DNA of 64,000 nucleotides from Kappaphycus alvarezii. Taxonomy: Eukaryota; Rhodophyta; Florideophyceae; Gigartinales; Solieriaceae. A program made the position numbers and the translations under genes. The notes below the pieces were generated by a model. The model had not been told where the DNA came from and did not search any database. It saw nothing but the letters and a program-made list of their open reading frames with translations. The stretch is taken from the NCBI GenBank assembly GCA_002205965.3, contig NADL03000743.1, positions 248,001 to 312,000 on the forward strand, written 5' to 3'. Of this stretch, positions 43,600-54,299 are shown piece after piece (positions within the stretch are counted from its first letter, which is position 1; the number at the start of each line of letters is the position of its first letter).

Positions 43600-45356
43600 A
43601 TGGTTCTCACCGTCCATGACCTGGAAATGGAAAATCGCAGCAACCACTCGGCCTAGGTATATCCACCATTGCCGCTGCTCGGCCAACATTATCACCCCCC
43701 TCTTTTTCCAAAATTCCAACCTTGTCCAAACCCGTCACGCAAAACGCCATCCACACAGCATCCCACCCCCATAAACCCCGTTCTCCAAAACCATCTCCCA
43801 AGCCCATTGACCACCTTCCAAACAAACAGACGCCTCCCGGTCCAACCTCCAGCTCCAAAACCAAGCGCCACTGGCTCCATGTCGCCCCTAAATCCCCCCA
43901 TCGCTTCACTTTTGCCCTACCGCACCATTCCCCAAGCCTCCGTGTACCACCCGAACACGACAGCCCCAAGCATCCCCGCGTCTCAAAGACCGTGTCCCCC
44001 CGCTGAATATCCCCACCTCCCCGCGTCTCATTTCCGATGACAGTTCCGTTCAACTTGTACCCTAGAAAAGTACCCGTCCCGCCCGCAAGGCAAACCCGCT
44101 TACCAACCCGCACCACGGCCCCGCTTTCCGGCCCCGGGCAAAGCCCCGCGCAAAAAAGACATCTCGTACGCAGTCAAGGTTGGCCTCATTCTCCGCGTCG
44201 AGCGCGATCATTTCCGAAAGCGAAACGGCTTTATAGGCGAAGGTATCAACAAGGCAGTCGTCTTCTGTCGCAAGGACGTCTTCCAATCCCATCATCGTTC
44301 CCGCACCGCCGAAAAGCCCAAGCCAAGGCCAAAGCAACGATCAAAACAAAAGACGAAGGCTAAAGCAAAGAAGAACCGCGTCATACAAAACTTGGAAGAT
44401 TCCGACGACGACGACGTTCAATTTTTCAAATTATGTCCATCCCCATCCTCCCCAATTCCCGTCCACTCTGCCTCGCGTCGCACCCCCAAGTCGCTGATGA
44501 AGAAGCTATTTACGCTCCCATTCGACGAGGAAGAGACCGAGCCCAGCGCAGAATCCAACCGATCCGACAACCCCTCCCTCCTCCAACCCATCCACATCGA
44601 TCTCTGCAAGCCCTCCCGCAGCCTATCACCCCAATCACCGCTCATCCGCACCTCGGCGACATCCATCTTCTCCTATCGTACCGCCCCACCCTCCCCGCTC
44701 ACCTACCATCCAACCAACCTCTCAACCCCATCCTCGCTCCCCTCGCTCCCGTCAAGAGAAAAGCCTGCCTATCTCCATCCAACCAACCCGTGCAAAAGCT
44801 CCCTCGCACAACCACAAACAAAGACCTCGAGCACGTCCGCACCCCCAACCCCCTCCCGAACCCTCCCATCCAGCCTCCTCCTCCCTCCTCGCAATCCCCG
44901 TCCGACAAAAGCCCTCCGTCTTGGAGCCCACCCGTCGTGCCTCACACACAAAACCCCATTCAAAACCCCAGTCCTCGAGTCCATTCGCCGTGCAAATCGC
45001 CCCACCCGCACAGCCCCCGCTCACAAACACCAGCTCCCACCAACCCACCATCGCGCCCCCCAAACCTGGATATCACCCATCCAACCCGTCTCCCACCCGT
45101 CCCATTGCCGAAGCTCTGGGAAACACCCACCAAACTCCACATAACTCATCCACAAGCAAACCCATTTTCCCCTCGCCAAAGCCACAATAGCGGACTGCCG
45201 CGCATCCCACGCGCCCATCCGTTTAAATCAGAGCCGCGTCCAATACGAATCTTCTCAGCCGACGTCGACAACGACGCCCCATTCACGCGCAACCCAAACA
45301 ACCCAAAGCTGCACATTTCTCGGCATTCTCGGTCACAGGCATCCGCTCCCCCGTGA
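43600..45356 (+). CDS. Unrecognised basic, proline/serine-rich (probably nuclear) protein
   Basis: The ATG at 43,600 (MVLTVHDLEMENRSNHSA) leads into about 1.75 kb of protein-like sequence read in about five phases, each change consistent with one missing base. The first third is Pro/Ser-rich. The middle (about 44,150-44,430) is the most ordered-looking part: DISYAVKVGLILRVERDHFR, then GINKAVVFCRKDVFQSHH, a very Lys/Arg-rich run, and the acidic EDSDDDDVQFFKL. The last third is Ser/Pro/Thr-rich with PVKRK, KTPFKTP and a PFKSEPRPIRIFSADVDND ending. The stop is at 45,354-45,356. Bipartite basic clusters suggest nuclear localisation. I recognise no family. Codon-level constraint is suggested by the lack of stops in the chosen phases, but parts are low-complexity. 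Confidence 0.55.
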
Positions 45357-47832
45357 CGAGGAACGTGCAAGACTGAACGATTAAAAGGATAATAGCTGTG
45401 CGCTTCGCCTAGTCCTCGATCTCACCATTGGTGTAGTAGGGACTGTCGGCAATCGCAAGAGATCTCCGACATAGCCACAAAATCTCCAGACGAACTCCAC
45501 GTCGGCAGCAAGTAACACGTGGGGCGGCGGCATGAAGTCAACACGGCAGCGTGGTGGGAAAGAGAGAAGTGCGTGGTAGGAAGAGAGACGATGGTAGAAG
45601 CGACGACACGAAGAGCAGGGCGGAGAAGACGCGAAGTGGTGTAGCGATGGGACAGATCGGACTGGGAGGGTCTGGTAACGCAACACGGGCGGCGGCTCGG
45701 ACGACGCGACGCGATGGACGTTTTGTGCCGGTTTGGCAACGTGGACGCGCCCTGGCTGGACCGACGGCGGGCATTTGGCGTTGAATGGGTTGGAACGATA
45801 TCATAGACCCGAAGCACCAGCACCGTAATCGGCAATTTCCCCAGCGAGAGCGTGCAGTTACTTCTCACCTAAACATCCTCGCTCTGCTCCAACTCGAGCT
45901 TCAATACATCTACGACCTCGTCTTGGTCATGAAAGGATCGAGCTTTAAGCAATGTAGGTGAGCATATAAAAAATTACAGTATAACTATTTTATAATGTAA
46001 ATTTTTCCCAAAATCCATTTATTGGATTTCGGAATTGATTGACGGAGTTGAAACAATCAACGACCAGCTAAGGTTAGCAAAAACGAGTTTTGATATTTTC
46101 GATTAGCCAGCTCATCTGTAGATGATATCATGAATCAATTCATTCCCGGACAAGCGCTGGATCGTCCAACTAGAGCGTGCCATATGGCGTTAGGTTAACA
46201 TTAACCTCACCGCCGTTACAGTATGATCTTGGGTGTATTAACCTAAATACCGTAAGTCAACAACCATAACAGTTGTTGACTTCAACAACCATAACAGTTG
46301 TTGACTTCGACAGATTTATCTAATTCGACAAGTATTGCGACACCGGCCGAGTCGCTGAAGAACAACCCGAACTGCGCAGTAGTAAAGTTCAAGAGAGAGT
46401 TGAGAAAGGCAATGGATGACCCGATATAGTATTAGTTATGGTTGAAATTGACGTTGGTGGCCGCCAGGAAGATTCCGGATATGGCCCATATGAGCATAAT
46501 CAGTCCCGCTTGACATGCTAGAGACGGAACCTATGCCATTTCCAGACTTGCATTTATGTGTATTTTCTCTTGTCGTGGCGGAGATGAGACATGCCATGAA
46601 AAGGAATTGACCTCCTTGTAACTTGATTCGGACATATTCCGACGCGAGGGACGTAGCGTCGACCTGGGGTGGCTGCCATTTCGGCGCAAACCAACGCAGA
46701 CGTATCCGAACCGAGCGAAGAGCTCGGTTGTGCACTGCATGTAGGAATCTTCTCATCCCTATGTTGGAGGCACTCACACCATGGGATACTGGCCGGCATG
46801 ACTTCGGATTGATGTTTGTGAACAAGTGAATTGTTGCGGATTCCGTTACGCGGACGTCAAACGCGCCGCTTATGAAGGTAGCATCCATGGTGACTGTGCT
46901 GAAGGGGAATTAGAAGCCGTCTGCTCGGAGATGGCGGAGCTTGGAGAGGGTCGTACTGTTTGGGATGGCCGGGATTTACTTGGCAAGGGAAGGTCGGCCG
47001 AATGTTTGGTTGAAGGCGGATCGGATATGGCGAGTGACAAGGATGGATAACAAGTTTCTTTTTCGCGAATGTGAACGATCGAAGCTCTCGTCGGGCACAC
47101 TCCGACCCGGTGCGGCCCTGTGTCGGACTACAGCTGGAGCTGATACTTTTAGGGCTGATGTGATGACAAGGTTGATGGTACGGCGCGATTGTTCATGATT
47201 TTTTTATGTGTACAGACCGGGGAACACTCAGCGTGGTATCGAATATCTTAACCGCCAAGTGCATGAGGCGAGTCCGGAGAGGTTGGGATGGGTGGATGAG
47301 AAAGCAGGCAAGAACTGAACGGGGAGGAAGTCGGGCAGGTGACGACCCGACGGTAAGCGAATCATACGACGTCAAACGGGAACCGGTTACGATATTTGGG
47401 CCGGGGTCTGGGCTACAGATGTTGGGAAGTCGCGAAAGGATGGAAACGGGGTAGAGGCATTCCCAAATATGCAGAAACGTGGTTTATCATCGCATATTGT
47501 AGCCAATAGGATCCAAATAACGCAGATTTTGACGGAGCCGAACTTGCTCCGATCATGAAAAATCATCAAAACAACAGTTTAAACTGCATTAACCCGTCTG
47601 TAAACATCCTTGTTGACCCTTGAACGACGTCAACTTCAATCCATTTCTCTTTTGAACAACGTTCTCATTTCCTTCCGGTGTGATTCGATCGTGTTTGGAC
47701 GTTATATCTGATTTGACACGCGGTTCTCGGACAACTTTTTCGCTCGTCCTCGCCAAGGTAAGAATCTACAAGAAAAAGTTTACGTACGGTTTCGATACGT
47801 ATCCGGAGTTATACCTTCAATACCCTAATAAA
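45357..47832. other. 2.5-kb region, no gene supported
   Basis: Frames of 60-150 codons exist on both strands (for example 45,868-45,422 and 46,888-46,436 on the minus strand, 46,826-47,050 on the plus strand). They are Arg/Ser-rich shadows of one another without domains. Contains the hairpin repeat at 46,255-46,308. Confidence 0.35.
46255..46308. repeat. Two tandem copies of a 25-bp self-complementary unit
   Basis: AGTCAACAAC-CATAACA-GTTGTTGACT forms a perfect stem with a 7-nt loop; it is followed at once by a second copy (46,284-46,308). A TTAGGTTAACATTAACCT-like palindrome lies about 60 bp upstream. Confidence 0.9.
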
Positions 47833-49179
47833 TCAATTTCTAGTGCGTCCATGATTCATTTCCCTTAATCCTGGTCGGCTTATAAGTCCTCTTCCGCGGC
47901 GCACCCTTCCTCTCGCGCTGCGCTCGTTATTTGAACCTGTCATGGAAGGCATCTGACTACGACTGACAGCAAGTTTTCTGTTCCTTTGTGCTATGCCGTT
48001 TCGTTCACAGCGGGCGTTCCAGTTTGGTGTTACTGCATGATTTTGGTTCACGATGAATTCATTATGTTTCGCTCCTAGGTGTTTCCTACGTTTCTGGATC
48101 TCCCAGCCGATATCTGAATTAGCAACCCGTTTTGTCGTCATTCGATCCCCGCTGGATTTCGATGATTCTGAATCTCCGGATTGGTTTTCCAAATTATTGG
48201 CTCTTCCTCCACGGCTTTCAGTTCTGAAGCGAGAGTCGCTTTCCAACGCCACAATCTGCTCTTCAAGCTCACAAATACGGGCTTCTTGTTGATTTCCCCT
48301 TTGACCCTGATCCAATATGACACCACGGTAATAATTTTCGGTCCGTTTTTCTGTAGCGATGCTGTGATAGTCAACGTCAGGGTTATCCCCTCGAATGTAT
48401 TATTCATGCTGTGCAGAGTGTAAAGGTTCTTCACCTGGATTATATGCAGCAGTATCATCCGCTTCGTGTATATACGATTCATCTTGTCGATTTGTTGCAA
48501 CAGATTGGTGTGTTTTGTCCTCTACATCAACCAAACCGCCTCCAACATAATCTACCACTTCTGCGGCAGCATTGGGTAAGTCCGGAACCAAAGAGGCTGC
48601 TTCAGCCTCTCGTGCGACGTAATTGTGATTTATGCCACGCAGTTCTTGCGAAAGAGAATCAGTGAGTCCAAAACGATCCTGCTGTGTGATGCCAAGACCA
48701 GAGTAGTGCGCAGCACTTGCCCTGCCACCTCTTTTGCTCTTGGTACGCTTAACACGTGACGTGGTTTCCATATGTTGCTGCACTAGCTTCTTTACAAGGC
48801 AATGAAGGTGAGAATGCTTAACATAGTATTGCAGATAGGGAAGATCCGCGATTTTTTGCATTGCAGCGTCCATATTTATCCCATCACATATGTATGCCTG
48901 GCTGAAAGTCTTCTTCCGATACAACTGAGGTATACTCTCAATGAGTACGTTCCCAATTTGACGTTTGTGGAGCTGGTTGCGCATGCGGTGGGTGAGTCCA
49001 TCTTCGAACAAAGGGAATTTTGCTGTCGCTGACGTGCTATTTTCATTCCAACGAGTCGCCACCCATTCATAATATCTTGAAACATTGAGAGACCTGAGTA
49101 AATCTTTTTTTCCATCTATCTGGTTTCGCTTCCTTGTAGGCTCTCTCATGACCGTAGAGTTGCCTGATATCGGTGACAC
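47833..49179 (-). CDS. Accessory ORF of the TNP2-type DNA transposon (unrecognised)
   Basis: A 259-codon frame from 49,179 to 48,400 (first in-frame ATG may be MREPTRKRNQIDGKKDLL) is basic at the N-terminus and acidic at the C-terminus. A further phase (about 48,315-47,833) adds a coiled coil (ICELEEQIVALESDSRFRT) and an Arg/Gly-rich tail. It is transcribed away from the transposase and starts about 350 bp from it. CACTA elements often carry a second, DNA-binding protein besides TNP2; this is the obvious candidate, but I see no diagnostic domain. Phase changes are present, so the gene model is rough. Confidence 0.45.
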
Positions 49180-49529
49180 CTCTTATTATGTAGCATTGAT
49201 GCTCGCTATTGTTGAATTGTTGACGTGAAATGCGACTATGAGCGAAGTGGAAACAATGAACGCCGCAGCGGGAACGTTTAATATGGTTGCCCAAAGAGCT
49301 TCTTGTCAACAAAATCATCGAATTTTCGTTTCAACGCTGTGTCTTACTTTTTATGACACGAACGTCTGTTCGACTGAAGTAATCCCACGAAAATGTGCAG
49401 CAGATATTATCGTCAAAGCGGGCATCATTAACGGTAACCGGCAGAATATTTTCGGTCGCAATCGACTTTGCCGGAAAATACATTCAGCATCGCACGATGC
49501 TTCATTGACCACTTCGTCTGGAGACATCG

Positions 49530-52177
49530 ATGCTTCTACTTGATATGAGCGTTCGATTTGTGTGTCTGGCGAATTACAACTGCGTTTGTCGACCTGTTGG
49601 AAAGGCCGTCAATCTATCGAAGATGAAGCGGCACATGAGACTCGCAAATCATGAACGTAGCAAATTTGACCTGCCCTCACTATCTCAGGGAAAGAGGTAC
49701 ACGTCTCAAGAGGCGAACAAGCAGCGAGAAGGGTTCGAATATAACTTTTCACCTTACATGTACGATGGAGTAGAAGGTTCAAGCCGTTCGTGTAAACTTC
49801 TCAAGCAAGATGGATCAGTGTACAGGTTGAATATTGGGGCGAGTCACCCACATTTGCAATACTACACGATGATGGCGCAGAATATGTTCATCAGTTTGAA
49901 AATGGTATCCAAATTTCAAAAGAGAGAGGCATTATTAGCAAGAAGATCTCTCTAGAAGTCCTGATAATGCTTCGCAAGGCGCTATTATTGATCCTGGGAG
50001 CCCTTATTGACGGAACAATCGAATGACATCAACATTCCCCCGATTATTGACAGTCCTGACCATGAAGAAGGGGTTTTGTTTTATCAGGAGCCTGAATTTG
50101 AGGGCACAATATCTGACGGCTCTTCAGCCCTACAGAGTCCCAGAATGGCTGCCCGTTTTCTGCAATCTCAAACGGATTTGAGTGATCGGAGAAGTGAGGC
50201 GTTCTTGCAATTCCATACTTGGAGCATGGAGAACAGGAATTAAGTCAAGCTGGGCGTAAGCTTTGGGCTGAAGCAGACAGTCATGTCTCAAGTGCTACGC
50301 AACCTTGAAGCACCGTATGAAGCATGGATCACCATCAAGCGAAATCTGATCAAGTATTCACGGCTTGAAACATGGAAGTACGTCACTTGCCATGGGCATA
50401 TGCTTCTACGGACTGCGAGCGGTAATGAAGGTAACGCACTATTAGACGAAAGAGAGGAGCAAGGGCAACTGGAAAACTGTTCAGTCTGCGTGGAGAGAAA
50501 AACTACTGGCACGGTGGAAACGTTCGAGTACATTCCAATCCTCCCAAGACTAAATATGTGGTTCCAGGAAGAGAATGCTGCTAAGAAATTATATGAATAT
50601 CGGCGATCTTTGGTCACAGCAAGACAAGCCGGTGACAGACTTGATGAATTTTACGAGAATTATGTGGATGGATCTCTGTACAAGAGTATTGTCAATTCGA
50701 GGGCTGTGAAAGCGCTGCCACCTACGATTTTGTCATTGGTATTTCCACTGACGGATTCGATGATTTCAAGGGAAACCAGTACGACTGCGTGTCAATCATC
50801 AGCATGATACATAATCTGCATCCCTCACAGCGATTTCCCAGGAACAATGTTCTCCCTTTGGGTTTTTTTAAGGGCCCACGGGAACCAGTGTATCTGGATA
50901 CTTTCTTGGTTCCTTTCATTGAGAAGCTTCAAGGTATAAATAAGGATGGAGGTACCGAGTTTGAACTTTTCGACGGCTCTCGACACAAGGTAGTGGTTCA
51001 CGTGCTGTGGTTAAAGGGAGATGGTCCAGCATCTCAGAAGAGTGGAGGGTTTGTCGAAGCAAAAGGGATTTTCATGTGCCGGTTTTGCGACATTAAGGGG
51101 TTCAAATGCCCCCATTGCAACAGTTACTACTTTAAGTCGAAGATTCGTGTGCCCTCATCCCCCAATTCTCGATCTCGTATGGTCAAAAAATATGATCCGT
51201 CAAGGCTAACGCTTCCCACTCAAAGTGGAATCGAAAGAACGTTCCGCGCTCTTGCCAATCCAGATTTGTCCAGGAGCCGGCGAGGGAATATAAAAAGGAG
51301 AACTGGCATAACAAGGCGTACTGAATTGTATAATGTTCCTTCAATTGTTCCTTTCGTGTCATTCCCACTGGAAATCATGCACTTAATGATGAATATCACG
51401 AAAGACATTATGGCTTTGTGGAAATGGGAGGAAGCGTCTCTTGAATCGATTGAAGGAACGGCTGATTTTGTACTCAATAGCGAAGCTTGGAGTATTATTG
51501 ACGATGGTATACGCAAGCTTGGTAACGGCACGTCTTATGCTAGTTTTGGACGAAGGCCGCGGGACTCTTCCAAATATTCGTGTTGGAAGGCATAGGAGTG
51601 GCGAATGTTCATATCATACTATTTCATGATACTACTGCAAGGAAATCTCCCCCAACGTTTTATGAAGGGGTTAAGACAATTGTCTGACCTCTTCGAGCTA
51701 TGCATGCGTCCAACACTATTGCAACAGGGTCTCGATCCTATTTCACGTCTTTCGCTTTCGTTTTTCCAACACTTCGAGAAGGACTACTTCCAGTTCAGCA
51801 TCCGGAGGCTACATATGTGCAAGTATACAATTCATGCCTTGCTGCATCTTGCGGAAACCATTGAGCGTTGTTGTCCTCCCGTTCTTTTCAGCCAGTTCTG
51901 GATGGAACGATACGTGTTTTTCATAAATAATAGGCTACATTCCACAAGGAGGGCGGCTGAGTCTTTAACAGAGAATGCCAAACTAATGGAAAGCTACAAG
52001 CTATTCTTCGTAGAGCCTTTCTCGCACACTGACAGTGAAGAACTCCCATCATGTGAAGACAAGGTTGACTTGGCTGACGGACGAGGGCCCATCCGCTTTC
52101 TACAACCTCGTCGGTTACTCTCTCTAAATAGGAGAGATGCACGTCGCTGGAGGATGAGGACTCTTCTCATCGAATAA
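49530..52177 (+). mobile_element. CACTA-type (TNP2 family) DNA transposase
   Basis: Transposase of a cut-and-paste CACTA/EnSpm element. From the ATG at 49,530: a C2H2-like finger (Cys 12, 18, 20; His 35, 41; NLSKMKRHMRLANHE); an acidic linker; FEYIPILPRLNMWFQEENAA; then the core. Core residues are visible: Asp in STDGFDDF (50,750), Asp in LKGDGPA (51,020) followed by CRFCDIKG, and Glu in FPLEIMHLMMN (51,371). The C-terminal YTIHALLHLAETIERC and FWMERYVFFINNRLHS match the end of TNP2 proteins. The phase changes once near 50,712 (one base missing), and in-frame stops occur near 49,955, 50,243 and 51,595 that may mark introns or decay. All core residues are present, so this copy is fairly young. 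No CACTA...TAGTG termini were found by eye. Confidence 0.85.
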
Positions 52178-54299
52178 ATTTCGAAATTTAATGAAGGAAT
52201 GACAACGCTTGCGAAAAATGCTGTGAAAGAAGATAAAGTTGTGTCGTATGGGTGCATTCGGATGATGTGTGGAGATTCAAATGTCGACATTGGTTCCAAG
52301 ACCACTGGACGTGCCACAAAAACCAGGTCAGACTTTTTATTTGCGTTGAATTCGATGGTGACGAGCGTATCAGACAGATTTACTACGGTCAGGTGTTGCT
52401 GTACATCGAGTACAAATTTGACTTCGAGGGGCAATCCAGGACTCACTCCTTATACTTATTCGAGTGGGTCGATCGTCTTGAAAAGGACCGCTTTTAGGAA
52501 GTCTACTCCATACATGCCGGCGACAGGGTATTCAGTCGGTGCAGAACTTTGGAGCATGTTGGTAATCAAATTGCATGGAATAGGCATTTTAAAGCGTCTT
52601 TTGCCTGGCACCGGGACGAAAACATACTTCATCGATCCGCAGAGACGTGGGTATAACTTATTATCTACCCGAGAATGCCCTCCTGATGGTGTGAATAGAG
52701 CTCTTTCTGGAGTGAGTGCTTGATATTGATGAGTTTCGGTATCGTAATTATCTCAGGTGTTGTTTGGGGATTGTGACAATCCAGTACGATGACTAGGGTC
52801 GGCAGTAATGCGATAAATTCGTAGTTGAAAGAGAAGCGGCATTCTGAATCGAGGAATATGAGGGAGTGAGAGACTGGATCGAGACGTTCACATATTGAGA
52901 GAAAAAGAAGAATTGAGTGTCACAGGGAAGAAGAAAGGCGCGAATGGCGGGACGAAAAAGCGATCGCTTGGCCGAAGGGAATGGGAACAAATGAGAGCTT
53001 TATAATCCGATGAAGATGAAAGCGTGGAATGTAAAAACTGTCTATAACGAAGAAAGGGAAGAGGTGGCACCTAGAACAGATAGGAGGAGGGCAGGAGCGA
53101 GCGACGTTGAGGGTATCCTATCAGGTGAGGGAGTACTGACAGTAATCTACGGATCGAACGAATAAATATTTAGCCAATAGGCAGTCAAATGACAGCAGTG
53201 ACGTGTAGAATAAATGAATCGTAGCGTTTCCCTGCCTGTTCGCGTGACTACCGCATTTCCTCTTTCAGAATATGTATGTAATCACTGCCAGAGGGGTTCA
53301 TGTGTAGCACACGTGGAGTGTTGTGGACGCTTCTGGACAAGTGGTGGAAAATATGAGGACTACTGTTGCCGACCAGTGGACTGCCCGTGGAGCACTGCAG
53401 TAGATAACCACTATTGCTCCACCTGTTCTACACATATTCTCCACTTGTGGCTGTCCACACTTACTCCACAGGTACCCGTATTGTTTACCAGGGACCCTGT
53501 AAATAATTAGCAACTCCGAGCAACGTCCCCAGTGGACCGGTATCCGAAATTTACGTCTTTTACGACGAATTTGAGAGTAAGTAGCAAATTGCTGCCATCC
53601 AACACTTAAAAAGACTTGAAAATCCACATTATGGTATGTCAAACCTGGCCAGTTGACTACACTTGTATTGCAATTTGTATTTGTGGGGGCACTGGAACAT
53701 TGTTTAATTCTAGAACACCCTGAACACTGTTCCCGCGGAGTTTCGAGGCAAAGAAGAGCTCTCTTCTCAATTGCAGACGCCACTACTGGCTACTGTTACC
53801 CAAAATATTTTGAACTCACCCTCTGCTTCTCGTGATTGCATTGTCATCGCAAGCATACCGTCCTCTCAGATATCGTCAAGGTCTTATGCACGCAATATTT
53901 TCACTAATTCATCATAGCTACTCAACAAAACAATAACCGATATCCACTCTGCACCCCGCATTCCAAGCTCCGCTTTTTTCGCAAGTTCGCGCGTCTTTTC
54001 GCAACACGAAAATAACATAGCTACAATAATAGGAAATTAACGCTGTGTGGAGCACACCGATGACAGAGAAAATCTTCACTGGTATAACATCGTCAATTTT
54101 CGCTCTCAAACGCGACAGCAGCATCTGATTTTGTTCATTTTCGAAAAAAATCGGTAATGACAACAAATATATTAAGCCCATTCTCCTCGACTCAATGCAT
54201 GAAATTTAATCTTACTCTATAGATTAGGAAGAAAATTCACACAGTATTGAACCAGATTTTGATAAGTTTTGAATCTCACTGAAGCAGAACCTCTCAGTC
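52178..54299. other. Region downstream of the transposase, no gene supported
   Basis: A 174-codon frame at 52,199-52,723 directly follows the transposase in another phase and may be the end of the same element, but shows no domain. From 52,800 to 54,300 nothing coding is recognised; it contains the right GTGGA cluster. Confidence 0.4.
53295..53475. repeat. Degenerate GTGGA/TCCAC repeats (right cluster), partly inverted
   Basis: The first half is rich in GTGGAG/GTGGAC/CTGGAC words; the second half has the reverse complement (CTCCACC, TCCACTTGTGG, TCCACAGG). The whole folds as a loose inverted repeat. Same word family as the cluster at 43,290-43,450. Confidence 0.6.

Noticed and set aside
43607-44116. 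A 169-codon minus-strand frame
   Set aside because: Antisense to the unknown Pro-rich gene; the Gly/Trp/Val-rich composition is what the reverse of a Pro/Ser-rich gene gives.
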